Shown here one piece after another: positions 12,257 through 23,519 of a stretch of 64,000 nucleotides of DNA. The DNA lies in the NCBI GenBank assembly GCA_021186555.1, contig JAJKFL010000003.1:42862408-42926407 (forward strand). The letters run 5' to 3'. The position numbers and the translations under genes were made by a program. Numbering within the stretch: the first letter of the stretch is position 1; each line of letters opens with the position of its first letter. The stretch is from Reticulitermes speratus. Its lineage: Eukaryota; Arthropoda; Insecta; Blattodea; Rhinotermitidae. A model generated the notes under the pieces. The model did no database searches, was not told the origin of the DNA, and saw nothing but the letters and a program-made list of their open reading frames with translations.

Positions 12257-14789
12257 ACTAGGCTGTTTTTCTCCGACGTTATGTTCTTTATTAGGGTGCT
12301 GAGTCAGCAATAACGTCGCCGTGTTTGCTTTCTTCGTGCTGTGTATTTGTGCGGTATTTGTGTATTCACGTATTTGTGCTGGTTTAGTAATTGACCCTGC
12401 GCTACGTAGTCTGCATGTCAGTAAATTGAATTTAAGTGAACTATCGATGTATTCAGGAAGAAATTCTCTGTCACTTTTAATGTAACGATTTTAATATTAT
12501 TTGTCTTGTCTGCAATATAACGTAATTTGTTATTATTTTCTCTATTCTGTGTGTTACCGTTTGTGGGGTTTTCTTTTACGTTCCTGTATTTTCTCTGTGA
12601 TTTGCTTTACGGCTGTTGTGCCAGTGAATTTGAATTATTATTACATGTTCTTGAATAATTGAACGTACGATGATGCACGTGTTCTGATCTGTTTGGTTGT
12701 CCGTAGCGTTTGGGTTTAATGCATCGTTTGGTTTATGAATCCTCGCCGCGGTGGAAACCTCAGATCATGTAATAAAAACGTGCCGGTAGTTGAACACTTT
12801 GCACTGTAGCCACAAGCAGATACTCTGCTGTGTCTTGCAAGTGTCAGTCCGACCTTAGTGTATCGCAGTTTACAGACCCTTCTGCAACATATTTTAAAAT
12901 ATCTTGTGGATGATTGGGTAGTCGGCGTTAAAGTTCTTAATTTTAACAACTTAGTGTCAAGGATTACAGTTCTTACGTGATGAATATCCACATCGCACTG
13001 TCTTTCACACAACGATGAAATTTATGTACTTTTTCTTTTTTCTTTTCATCTGTTTATTGCCCTAATCTAATTCAAAACATACGAACATGCAGTAGTATGA
13101 ACTTTATTCGTCCTCTTGCCAGTGAGTACGGTAACCACAACTGTTGATTGGAATCCATATTCCCACTCTGTTTTTGTAAGCGCCAATTTATTTCTTCAGA
13201 GCGCAATTAGTAGCCTGTCTCGTACTGTATTATGATTTTTACAATGAAAGTAAGAGTGTACCGGGCGAAGAACGGATTCTCAACGCTTGTGATGCGTAAA
13301 AATGAACTGTAATGGCCATTTAAATTACGGCCGACTCAAAGCGATCACGCTGTAAACATTGTAGTAATGGCCTGGAATGTCGATGACTTTTTGAACGCGA
13401 TGTATCAGTAAGGTCAAAGTCTTGTGTTTGTCGTAGTGTATTTTTCTGTAATGCTTTTCTACGCATTGCAGCGCCCGGCTTTATTTATCGTTGTAAAACG
13501 TTCTTGTTTACTGGTTCAGGTTCCTGACTTGCCCAAATTGATAAACACTGAATCCACTGTGTGAATAAAGGTTTGGAGACCACACATTGTCATATTTGCT
13601 GTAGGTATAGGATCGGTGGCAAAGTTGTCAGGAGTCGTCATTTTATCCTACAACTATCGATTTCAGCTTCCTGTCAGCTCGTTTGTCGTACTGACCGTAC
13701 TTAACCTGCCGCCCACACGCGCCCCCGAGTAGCGACGGGAAGTGACAGGCGATAGTTGTCAGATAAAACAAGGACCTTGTATTATCGGTAGGGAAAGGGA
13801 AAAGTCAAGAACATTTCTCCATGTTTCTTGAATTGACAGGACATAATTTTTGTGCGACGGGCGATGGTTAATTAGCAAATTGCGAAGATGAGTTAGCTGA
13901 GCATTTTTTGTAAACTGCCCAACTAACTGCCGACTCGTTAGGATTAGCTGAAGACGACAGTGTGTGGAATGTCTTGTTTATAAGTGGTTGCGTTTTCGCA
14001 GTGTCAGTTGCACACGTACATACTCTTTGAACGCAACGTGAAGGCACCCCGTGCACACCTCGGTGGGATAGGAAATACAGCGGTAAGAAGGCGATGTAAC
14101 GGACCTCTCGTGAGTCATGTGGAAGCGGATGAAACCTGCACAATAGGGTACCCAGTTTACCTGAAGTTAAAGATGCAGGTCTGTGAGTGTTTTCGATTTG
14201 AATGCAGTTTTGTGCATTTAGTCAGGGTGTAAAGGGCGGAGTTGTCAGGCATTCACTAACAGGGCTCTTAATAGTTTGGAAGGGAAAGGAAACTGAAATT
14301 GTCAGCTGCTGCTGCAATGGCGTTGCAGCCCAAATCGAGCCTTATTTTCAGTGCGTTGCCTGCAGGATTCTGTATCTGTGGCTTTAGTTTTCCAAGGCTG
14401 TGTGCCAAGTAACGCGACGGCATCCCTCTCACTCCATCTTCCCATCTTTTACCGGCTTTCCTACCCTTCTGTTGCTGTGGATTGTTTATTGCGGGGCCTC
14501 GTTTGTTATACGATGTTCCTCCATTCTGATTGCATGCCCTGCCCACTAGTATACTGATTACATTCTTTGCCATAGCCGTACTGTGTTCCTTTCTTTTATC
14601 CGAGGCTCACTTTTTTTACGGATTAGGTCAGCCCCAAAGCCAACCCCCATCCTGGAGGGCCAGGGTATCTCTTTTTGTCTGGGTCATCACCTTTGACCTG
14701 ACTGTAGCTACGTTACCGCCAGCATAACTCTCAGGATCATTTGACCACGCAAGCCCCGCCACTACATAAACGTATGGATACCCTTCTGT

Positions 14790-14818
14790 GTGTGGGTGTG
14801 TGTGGGGGGGGGGGGGGA
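14790..14818. repeat. GT/G tract
   Basis: GTGTGTGGGTGTGTGT followed by thirteen G residues. Confidence 0.9.
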
Positions 14819-15926
14819 TTGTCAGCTACGCTTTCGTATTTCATTTTCCGAGTCCGACAAGAGCGTTGTGAGTTCCGACTTCAGGAAGCAGTTCGTCTGC
14901 GTCGAGTGCCGTGCTTTCGATAAATCGTTTCAATGGAGACCATTTTCCAATTTATCGAGGCTTTCCGTTTACGAAACGCCTTTGGGAGGCAGGGTGGCTT
15001 TATAATCTTGTCATCTGCACACCATGTTGCATACCCAACGCCACCTGCCGTTTCTAGCAAATTTCGGAAGTGACGTTCCTGAGAGTGCTGGCCGAGATGC
15101 TGTCACACGTATGTCTGTCTTGAAGTGGCACAAAGCGTTAAAATAATGATGGGTTTTCTCTGTGGAATATAGTAGTGTGGGACTGTTGCATCCTTGCCGT
15201 AATTTATGCGTTACTCATTACGCATTGTAATGCATGTGTATCAGTCTGTCTTGACAGTTTTACGCAGTATTCATTATATGTCAAGTTTCGTTTTGGTGGC
15301 CGCATTAATTTGAATGGAACGAGATGAATCCTGTTACTGGTGTTGCAGTCTGCAATACAATAGTCAAACCTGAATGTTAAATCTCTTGACTAGAGTGACC
15401 ATATTACTAGGGAACTCACAAAGAGAGCAGAAAAAGAAATTATAACCTTTAATGCGAATACGTGCCGAGGTGTGCGGTAGTTTTGATTTTTGCACCACTC
15501 TCTGTCTCTTTTGCAGTAATGAAGTATTTGTTTCATTGTGTATGTATGTATTGTGATAGTGACAAAGGAATGAACCATATCGCAGCCTACGAATGCAGTG
15601 CTGGGTGTTTAATAAATTTTGACGCGCGTTTTCTGTGCGCTGGTTTTTTTTTTCGGGTGAAGTTTTGGTATCATTGGTGAAATTGAAAGAGGAAGCACTA
15701 GATCGCACCCTGTGGAGAACTAGCTTTGGAAGAGGCTACGGACCTGTCGTAAGACAGACTACAGAATGAATGAATGAAGTTTTGGTGAACATTAGACGCT
15801 AAAAGTTGTTTGTTCCAGAGCTGTTGTTAAGATGACATTAAAACATTGTTTTAGAGATTCTTACCCTTACGAAGGTTTGACATTTAAGATACGTTTTCAT
15901 TTTCAGTAACCCAGTTAATGCACTTT

Positions 15927-16220
15927 AATAGGGTGCCGTAGTCTGGCGTAGACTAGGCTACTGGCTGGATCGTCCGGGATTCCAATCCCTGTAGGGGCAA
16001 CATTTTCTCTTCTCCAAAGCGTCCATACCGGCTCTAGGCCCCATCCAGCCTTCTACTGAATGGACACCGATGTTTTTTCCCGGGGGTAAGGCGGCTGGGA
16101 CGTGCTGTTGACCATTCACGTCCATCTAGTGCCGAGGTTGAGAATGGCCGTAATCCATACCCCTACCCCTCCTATATACCTTCCAGGCTTCGACAGGGAA
16201 AACTACCTTTTACCTTTTTC
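15927..16220 (+). mobile_element. tRNA-derived SINE, copy 2
   Basis: Same family as the SINE at 2526. A tRNA-like head (GGCGTAGACTAGG then TTCCAATCCCTG in the box B position) is followed by a body sharing blocks such as CGGGGGTAA, CATCTAGTGCCGAGGTT and CTTCGACAGGG with copy 1. It ends in CCTTTTACCTTTTT. Box A and box B have drifted and I could not define a target duplication, so the ends are approximate. Confidence 0.8.
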
Positions 16221-17753
16221 ATAAGATTCGCAGTTCTGCTTACATTCATAGTTCCTGGTCGTGTACAATTTACCAAAACGCCGAAGAGTAGCTGTAGCTT
16301 TGAAGTCCTTCAAACTGTGTTATGGTATCGCCTAAGCAAACCTGCCTTGAATTGGACTCGGCCTTATGCTGCCCCAGGGACGCCTGCAACGGAGGGTTGT
16401 AAAAATGCGCCTTTTAGCTGCACACAGCCCACAACCGAAAATGTATGTTCCCTGTATTTATGTGAATCAAAGAACTTTTACGTGACAGTTTTCATGTGTC
16501 ACAGATACGCAGATGAAATATACGGGGTGTCGTGTGAGGAGGTAATGGTAAAGAACGCCATTAGTTTCGGTATCGACCGCAGGAGCATTGGGATGCTGTG
16601 ACATGGTGTTTACGTCTTTCGCTCTTCTGGTTACGTCATTTGGCACGTGTTTGCCTCGTGAGTGGGACGTACAAATAATATCAAACAGTAGCCCACCACC
16701 CGAAAGCCGTTAGCTATGGTAAATTTCGAATTGAAACAGAATCCATCAAATCGTCCGTGGCGTAAAGAGGGCCGCAAAACAGAAAGGAAGAAATGAACCA
16801 CACAGCGTGTGAGCTAGTGGATAGACTTTGCGACGTCTTTGAGGGTTGGGCTTTACCGAAGAAAATACTTGTGTGTTGAACATGTCGCGTGTTTCGGTTC
16901 TGGTTCCCATTGTTTCACAGATAAACAAATGCTACCACGCTTCACGAAGTCGGTAACGTATCCGCAAATGTGTGATTCTGAAAACTGTGCCGCAGGTTTG
17001 TGAAGTGCAGAGAAGTGCTGATGGCGTCAGCTGACTTGTACGTAGTAGGCCACAGTATTCGGAATCTGATCTCACTGCCCACATTTATTATGCCAAACCT
17101 ATGTCTCCACCAGTTTCTGCTTTGCCGATTGACTCTGCCGATATCAGGCGGTAAAGAGTGAACGGCTTTGCAAACCGTGTTGGTCACTGATGGAGCATCT
17201 GGTTGATAAGTCCGTAATTCAGTACGACTTCGCAGGTATCTAAAACAACACGTCTAATTGCCTTTGTTTTTCACTTTGCTTTAAAACTGTTTCGTATTCT
17301 TACTGGTACTCCTGCATCTGCTGATCTCGTCCCCAAAATTATCTCAACTCGCCGACCACATCGGCATAACTGTCAGTAAATTTAAAAACTGGTATATTTA
17401 CAAACAAGAAACACATTTTAACTGTAGCGAGATAGGCAGTGGTCACATAACGTAACACTGGCGCGCCCGGATCCTTGCTCTTGAACGAACTTATCAGTCG
17501 AGCCATTTTGCTTGAATAAAAATTTAAACGAGCCACAGTGTTACGTCGTACGTGAACACTGCCTAGTTTGTTTAAGTGGTTCTTACCGTTGTCACAGTGA
17601 ACAACAATTATTTTGCCTACCCTAAAATGTCGGACATATTGACAGGAATGCAGTAATGCCCGTAGCTAAGTATGACATTTACTTCGAGGGTTGTTAGGAA
17701 GCCCACAGCTGCTCAGTGGCATTACGTGTATATTTTCTATAGGACTATTGACG
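16221..17753. other. Non-coding, nothing recognised
   Basis: CpG-rich sequence without a recognisable coding frame, terminal repeat or tandem repeat. Confidence 0.5.
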
Positions 17754-17950
17754 TCATGTAAAGTGTCTGATGTTTTTGTCCGATTTTAACCAAATTTGAA
17801 TTTTCTGGACAAATTTTAATAAGTTTCTAATACAAAATTTCACGAAACTGTCCAGCGGGAGCCGAATTGATGGACAAGCGGGTGGGCGGACGGACGGACA
17901 GACAAGAAGCGAGTATTTGCTTTTCGCAAATTCGCGAACGCCCCTGAAAG
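17754..17950 (+). repeat. Dispersed repeat, copy C
   Basis: Begins CATGTAAAGTGTCTGATG and contains TTTTGTCCGATTTTAACC. It ends with a GGACGGACGGACAGACAAG block and CTTTTCGCAAATTCGC. A second copy follows only 485 bases downstream, measured start to start. Confidence 0.65.
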
Positions 17951-18238
17951 TGGGTTGCGTCATTTGTCAGTGACCATGTCATTTATAATCGGTACACGGT
18001 TATGACGCTACAGTTTAATCCATCCTGCCATTGTAATTCCCATAGTAACGGAACACAGCTTGTTTGGCTCTGTCATCAGTTTTCGTTTATGTTGCTCAAT
18101 CTCATCAGTAGAGTTGTAAAGGTGTACGTGAGCATTTGTGAAAGCTTTGGAAATTTAATTTATACTGTTATTGGCTACAAGAGAGAGATTTTGTTGCGAC
18201 GTTATGGCACTGTAAACAGCATAAAATGTACTGAGATC

Positions 18239-18416
18239 GGCATGTAAAGTGCCCGATATTTTTGTCCGATTTTAACCAAAGTGGGATCTTCGAAACGGAT
18301 ATTTCCAGTATAAAATCCCACGAAAATCAGTCCAGTGGGATCCGGGTTGATACATTCGGACGGACGGATATGACGAAAGCTAATAGACGGCGCTTTTCAC
18401 GTTGTGCGAACTCGTC
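18239..18416 (+). repeat. Dispersed repeat, copy D
   Basis: Begins CATGTAAAGTGCCCGATATT and shares TTTTTGTCCGATTTTAACC and the GGACGGACGGATATGACGAA block with the other three copies. It is the last CpG-rich sequence before the CpG-poor region starts. Confidence 0.65.
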
Positions 18417-19650
18417 CAAAAATCATCGTACTGAGCAGAATCCACTGACAACATGTACCTCCAGGTGAAAAAAATTCCTCTAACATGCCTTCAGAAGGGA
18501 TTTGGAACTTCATTCACTGAGCAACTTAAGCATTCCATTAATTGACAAAATTATAAAATCGGACAAATCACATTCGTGAAACCTGCTGATTTGATTAAGT
18601 TTTTATTTTGCAGCTACCCATGGTGGGGGGGTTCAGCATTTAAGAGGAGTAAGCAAAGTAACTACTCCATGGAGCAGTGTCCTTGAGAAATTGATACTTA
18701 GCTGTTGAATTAGTTCCCCTGTTAGCTGTTGAATTAGTTCCCCGTTGTGTGGAACTTGGAAGGTTCTTTAACTGTGTTCACAAAATATACCATTTAATAA
18801 TGGTGGTGGTGGTGATTATGATGATGATGATGATAAGGAAATAACATTACGTGTACCATAAATTGTAACTACAGAATAGCTGCAACATCATATACCCTAG
18901 AAACATGGTTTGTTTCAGGTATATAACTGTAAACACTCTGTATAAAGGCGATTAGAAAAATAGGAATATCTGATGAAATAGTTTATGGGATTTTTATACA
19001 GCGTTTCCTGGTATACCCCAAAATTATTAGATATGTGTAACATAGACCCTTCAACTCTGATACCAGTAGTTTGAACATGTGGCATACATGGAAACAAGAA
19101 ACAGCTCACTGTGCAATCAATCTTGGAGCTAGGTGAATTTTTTATATGAACTGAGAGAAAGACTGTTTAGTATTATAAAGTCTATTGTGTTTCAATATTC
19201 CTCATCCAGTATTTGCTATAGATGTAGTTCTCAGTCACCCTGAAGCAGAGTACTGTGTGATGACCATAAATAAATTGTATCAACACAAGTTCATAGAATT
19301 TCATCATCACTACTTTGTCTTCATTGTCACATTGTATTACACATAGAAGACATTTGTGGGTTAGCAAGGACATGTCTGAGAGGGGAATGTTGTGTGTACC
19401 CTTTATCAAGATCTTGGTTTTTGTTTTACAATGCAAAAGAAAAAAAAAGGTTGTGTATGTGTGGTGAAATTGGTATTTCCTGCTTCAAATGGAAGTCGTG
19501 CCAATTGCACATTATACAAAGCAAAGCTATTCTGTGGACATAAACATTCTAATTTTCAGGTACTTAAATCGTAGTTAGAAGTGTGTGTGGCTTGCTCATT
19601 CTGTGAAATAACCCACACTAAAGCCAAGTGTTTTCCCTTCACTGTTGCAG
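18417..19650 (+). other. Upstream intron or 5' flank of the zinc-finger gene
   Basis: CpG is rare from here on. It contains a 22-24 bp tandem duplication (two copies of TTAGCTGTTGAATTAG plus TTCCCC, near 18698-18743) and a GGT/GAT-rich stretch near 18800-18835. It ends in a strong splice acceptor, TTCCCTTCACTGTTGCAG, at 19633-19650, implying an upstream non-coding exon not identified here. Confidence 0.55.
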
Positions 19651-20036
19651 GTGACCCAGTCCTGACGGGGTACTGACTAGGTGTCTGCAGTTATTTGTAT
19701 GTGTGCGTAATTGACACCGTCGCTGTCTGGAGGAAACAAGTTAGGATGGAACGTGAGTCAAACCCAATGCAGGCAATGTGCCGTTCAGGCTGCGGATTCT
19801 ATGGCTCGCCAGCAACAGATGGGCTATGTTCATTGTGTTATAAGGAGGCGCTGAAGAAAAAACAGCAGCCGCCCAACACAGCACCTAGCAACACAGGCAG
19901 CGGCGGTTCAGCTACAAACTTTGGGTCCACCACTGGTCCCAGTTCTGTACCACTGGCACCAAGCAGTATAGACACTGCTCAGCCCACCATACCAGTCATT
20001 GTGCCACCTATTACAACTACAGACCTTATGAAAGAT
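19651..20036 (+). CDS. ZFAND5/6: A20/AN1 zinc-finger protein, first coding exon
   Basis: The exon follows the acceptor at 19650 and ends at AAAGAT|GTGAGT. The chosen start is the ATG at 19746 ([12 protein letters not shown]), because the zinc finger follows at the usual distance; an in-frame ATG at 19695 would add 17 untypical residues. Residues about 11-30 form the A20 finger: C-x3-C-x11-C-x2-C in [21 protein letters not shown], followed by [10 protein letters not shown]20 fingers of this family bind ubiquitin. The rest is a low-complexity Ser/Thr/Pro/Gly linker ending ITTTDLMKD. The exon ends in phase 0. Confidence 0.93.
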
Positions 20037-23000
20037 GTGAGTGACCATTGTCATTGTTATGGTTGCAGTTTATTTATTTTGTAGGACTTTATGTACAACT
20101 GTCCCTTCATTGCACTGTAGACATGCATAGTACTACCGGAGTTTGAATAGGAAGAACTGATACTTGCCACGATACAGGAAGGATGCCTATATTCGTCAAG
20201 CAGTGCAATGCTGAGAAACCCAAATGACAACTGCAGTCATGGGCTGGTAACGTGAAAAGTAATGAGTGGGCCACTTAAATCCCAGTCTCTTGCAGTGTAC
20301 ACTGGGCACTTAATTTAGGCACCAAAGGGTAAATCGATGTAAGCAAGAAGTCTGGTAACAGTGTGTGGGGTGGGGGAAGGCATGTAAAGTTCATGTTGCT
20401 TATACATGAAGTGGTGATGTTTGGATTGTGAGATACAAAATTTTGAAAGGCACATACTTACTCAGAACTACTATGCTGCTCTCTGTGCGTACCTTCTGGG
20501 AATACATGTAGTATAAGCAAACACTTTGTATTTTTGTGTTTGGGTCATTGCATGCCATATTAACACAGTTCATAACCTGACTCCACTTATCTGTATGAAA
20601 ATTTATGAGTTCTTAGGTATGATGGATGTAAGTACCATACCAGTTTTGAGTGCTTCTAGTGTAATATTTTGAATTGGTGATGGTCTGAATTTTACAAAAT
20701 TCAGGAATTTTGGGCACAAGTTGCCACCTTATAATGGCTGTAAGTTTGGTATTATTAGACCTAGAGAGCTAAATCAGAGTGCATTGGACAACAGATTCCA
20801 GTGATATGCCTCGGGTTTAATAATGGGGGGAGGGGGTGGAATGTAAGGTCAGTGAACTTGACTTTTGACTTGAATTGTCTGTGCATCCTTTTTATCATAC
20901 ACCGTTCAATATCCAAGCAGTACTCCAAGTTTCTAATTTGTAATTATGCATACGCATGCACACACACAGAACAGATCAAAAATAATATCGATGGGAAGGT
21001 GTAAAATGAATACTTATAAGTCATTGCCTTAGTGGTGGAACTAAATGCAAGTTCAGTTGTTCGCAGTGCTTTTCCAGTGAGTAATTTTCCACTGAAACTT
21101 GTTCCAGCCTGACTTTGTCAACACTTCAATTAGTGTATATGTATGCCCATTGCTCTGTTAAAAATACAGATATACATGTAGATTCAGTGGAGATGAATTC
21201 CCTGAAGGGAGGGTCAGATCTTGGGGGATTGTTTCTTAGTAGGGTTACATGTTGTACAGGAAGTGCATAACACACTGTAGTTTGAAAATAAGTATCTGAA
21301 ATCACAGTGACTGCAGTGTCTTGAATTTTGAATAGTAACTATTTCAAGTAATCTAACTGAACATCAGGCACAGCCAGCCACTCCCATGAGCCTCTTTCTA
21401 CTCCACCCAGTCGCTGCGGGATGCTCATCCACCTTCCACCCATCCCATGCACAAAGACAACTGCGATGTTTGGATAACATACTGCTTCAATAGCTTCAGA
21501 GGCTGTCAGCCTGTACTTCTTACAAGTAAGAAGAAAGGGTTGATGAGAAGCAGTTTCTCCCCTCTCTCAAGACTGCAGGGGCAAATGGTCAGTGTATGTT
21601 TGTTTAACACAAGTTGTTGAGCCTTCAGAAAATCTAGAGCTGCAGACTCACACAAGATGTTTAGTGCCAGCACAGTAACCTTTTGAAGGCCTGTTCGTTA
21701 CCTACATGCCAGCAAGTTTAACATTAGATAAGTAGTGCATTCTGCCCACACAGTATATTTGTGTGTTTTGTATGGATCTTGGAAGCATTGGAAATTAATT
21801 CCTTGTACAGCATTAACTAATTTTTTTATAAGGGAAGTGGAGTGTATTTAATAACGTTTATGCAAATAATTGCTGCATATTGTGAGATCCATATGAACCC
21901 ATAATCTGTGTGAGCAAAATGCAGAGGTATTTATTGTTAGAACAGATAGTACATATAAGAACTACTGCACTTTAAAGGGTTAATTTCAGTGGTTGAGAGT
22001 TAGGGTATATGTTTGCACATTTTTAACCAGGACACCAAACGGAAGTAGTTGGTTGGCTTCACGCTGTGGGTATTTACACCCCCCCCCCCACCCCACCCCA
22101 CCAAAGAGAACCTGGTACCCATGGGTCCCAGAGCTGGCCAGATGTGGTGAAGACAGATTCCTGCTGTTACTGGGAATTGCACGTTGTCAAGTGTGTAGTG
22201 TCACTATACCAAGTGAACTATCCAGGCTCTTAATTTCATTGGTGGATCAAGAAAACTGTTACAGATATCTTTTCCTGAAAAATAGAGTGTATATATTAAG
22301 GTAACAGCTAAGCATTGCTTTCAGAGTGCGGATGGTGAGGGCGCTGTTGGAGGAGGAGGTAGCAGTGCTGAAAGTTCAGTGAGCAGTGGAGATGTTGATG
22401 ATAGTTTTGATGGTAAAGACTCTGATAAAGAAGGGAAGAAAAAGAAGAACCGCTGTGCTGTCTGCCGAAAGAAGGTTGGCTTAACTGGTGCGTGTCATAT
22501 TTCTCTTTGCTGTCTTTACCTTCCCCACACTATTGACCTGCTTGTTTTAAATGGATATGAATATGATTCCTGTTTTTCTTCTACTTTGCTGTCCACGGTT
22601 CCCATTATGGTAAAAGAGCTGTATGCTTTATGCCTCACGAGCGTACCATGATTTTGGTTCAGCAAGTGGTTACACATCTTTATCATGATATTTTTAATAT
22701 TAATGGCTGTAGGTTAAAAGTATGGCTGATGTTAAAAATGGTATATTAGTGTTCTGCAAGGGCAGGACTGAGCAGTGTCATGGCTCTGTAAATCTGCCTT
22801 GATGTAGAAGACCATCATAGTTACTTAATATGCCAGTACTCTTCAAGAGTACTGCATGAATAGTGTAATTCTGTGAGTCTTGAGTTTCTCACAGTGGTGA
22901 CTGAATGTTACTCTCTGGAATGTAGTGCCCTGTAGCTTGGTAGAAGTTACCAGTGTTGTGGAGGAATATGCAGCCACCATCATCAGTAGAGAGACCCTGG

Positions 23001-23273
23001 AAATACAAGCAGCTTGCTTGGCCAGAATGTTGGTGCCTTTGTACCAAACTATATGGCACCATATATAACAAAACACTATGTTATGTTTGTAATCCCACAG
23101 GCTGTATCTGATTTCAACTTGCAGGATTTGAGTGTCGATGTGGAGGTTTGTTCTGTGCAGTCCATAGATACAGTGACAAGCACGACTGCACCTTCGACTA
23201 CCGGGAGATGGGAGCCCAGGAGATTCGTCGCAACAATCCAGTTGTAGTGGGCGAGAAGATACAGAAAATTTGA
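19746..23273 (+). CDS. ZFAND5/6: A20/AN1 zinc-finger protein, whole CDS (3 coding exons)
   Basis: Joining 19746-20036, 22325-22487 and 23125-23273 gives 603 bases, 200 residues plus TGA, with phases 0 and 1 matching at each junction. The product has an N-terminal A20 finger, a Ser/Gly/Asp-rich linker and a C-terminal AN1 finger with the conserved tail [18 protein letters not shown]. This order and length match vertebrate ZFAND5/ZFAND6 (about 208-213 aa). Known members bind ubiquitin chains and link ubiquitinated cargo to the proteasome or stress signalling; that role is inferred from family. It is complete with no damage. Vertebrates have paralogues, so the one-to-one name is not settled. Confidence 0.95.
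20037..22324 (+). other. Intron 1 of the zinc-finger CDS
   Basis: GT-AG intron of 2,288 bases between GAT|GTGAGT and TTGCTTTCAG|AGTGCG. It is CpG-poor. A C-rich run (about 22079-22101) is the only simple-sequence feature; no other gene is seen. Confidence 0.8.
22325..22487 (+). CDS. ZFAND5/6: A20/AN1 zinc-finger protein, middle coding exon
   Basis: The exon encodes a Gly/Ser/Asp-rich acidic linker ([16 protein letters not shown]...), a lysine cluster GKKKKNR, and the first half of the AN1 finger ([12 protein letters not shown]). It ends TTAACTG|GTGCGTG in phase 1. Splitting AN1 between two exons at the LTG position fits the next exon, which restores GFEC. Confidence 0.93.
22488..23124 (+). 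other. Intron 2 of the zinc-finger CDS
   Basis: 637-base GT-AG intron. It includes a copy of a widespread insect repeat at 22905-22990 (listed separately). Confidence 0.8.
22905..22990 (+). repeat. Dispersed insect repeat (FWDV-type), copy 1
   Basis: Contains CTCTGGAATGTAGTGCCCTG, TAGCTTGGTAGAAG, TTACCAGTGTTGTGGAGG and ATGCAGCCACCAT. The same ordered blocks occur at 32583-32660 (plus) and 30376-30455 (minus). I recall this sequence, often conceptually translated as FWDVTPCSLV, as a common interspersed repeat in insect assemblies; its element class is unclear. Confidence 0.55.
23125..23273 (+). CDS. ZFAND5/6: A20/AN1 zinc-finger protein, last coding exon
   Basis: After CTTGCAG the exon completes the AN1 zinc finger. 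Zinc ligands across the junction fit C-x2-C-x10-C-x1-C-x4-C-x2-H-x5-H-x1-C (CAVC...[21 protein letters not shown]). The family tail [15 protein letters not shown] and [10 protein letters not shown] ends at TGA 23271-23273. This tail is nearly invariant in ZFAND5/6 proteins, making this the most secure identification in the window. Confidence 0.96.
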
Positions 23274-23513
23274 ACCTGTTGTGCCTAGTAATAAACGTGA
23301 TTAGGGATCAAATATCTATTTGGGTTACTTGTCAAGGTAAATGTTCTAAATTCCATCAGCAATTGACTGCAAAAAACGTTCAACAGTGTAAGAACAGGAT
23401 ACTCCAGTTGTGCCATTTTGTGATGAAATGTCAAGAAGACCCACATTCTACAAGACTATAGGCCACTGTTAATATTGACAAGTAGTCATAGTGGCCGATA
23501 TTTTTTGGGCAAA

Positions 23514-23519
23514 AATAAA
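23514..23519 (+). terminator. Proximal poly(A) signal AATAAA
   Basis: Canonical hexamer 240 bases after the zinc-finger stop codon; a second lies at 23694-23699. Confidence 0.5.

Larger units (their letters stand above)
10730..15926. other. Non-coding, CpG-rich; simple repeats only
   Basis: No gene recognised. The region holds a TG/G tract near 11283-11322, a (TAT)n tract near 12235-12256 and a GT/G tract near 14790-14818. Open frames are short and mutually overlapping. Confidence 0.5.
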
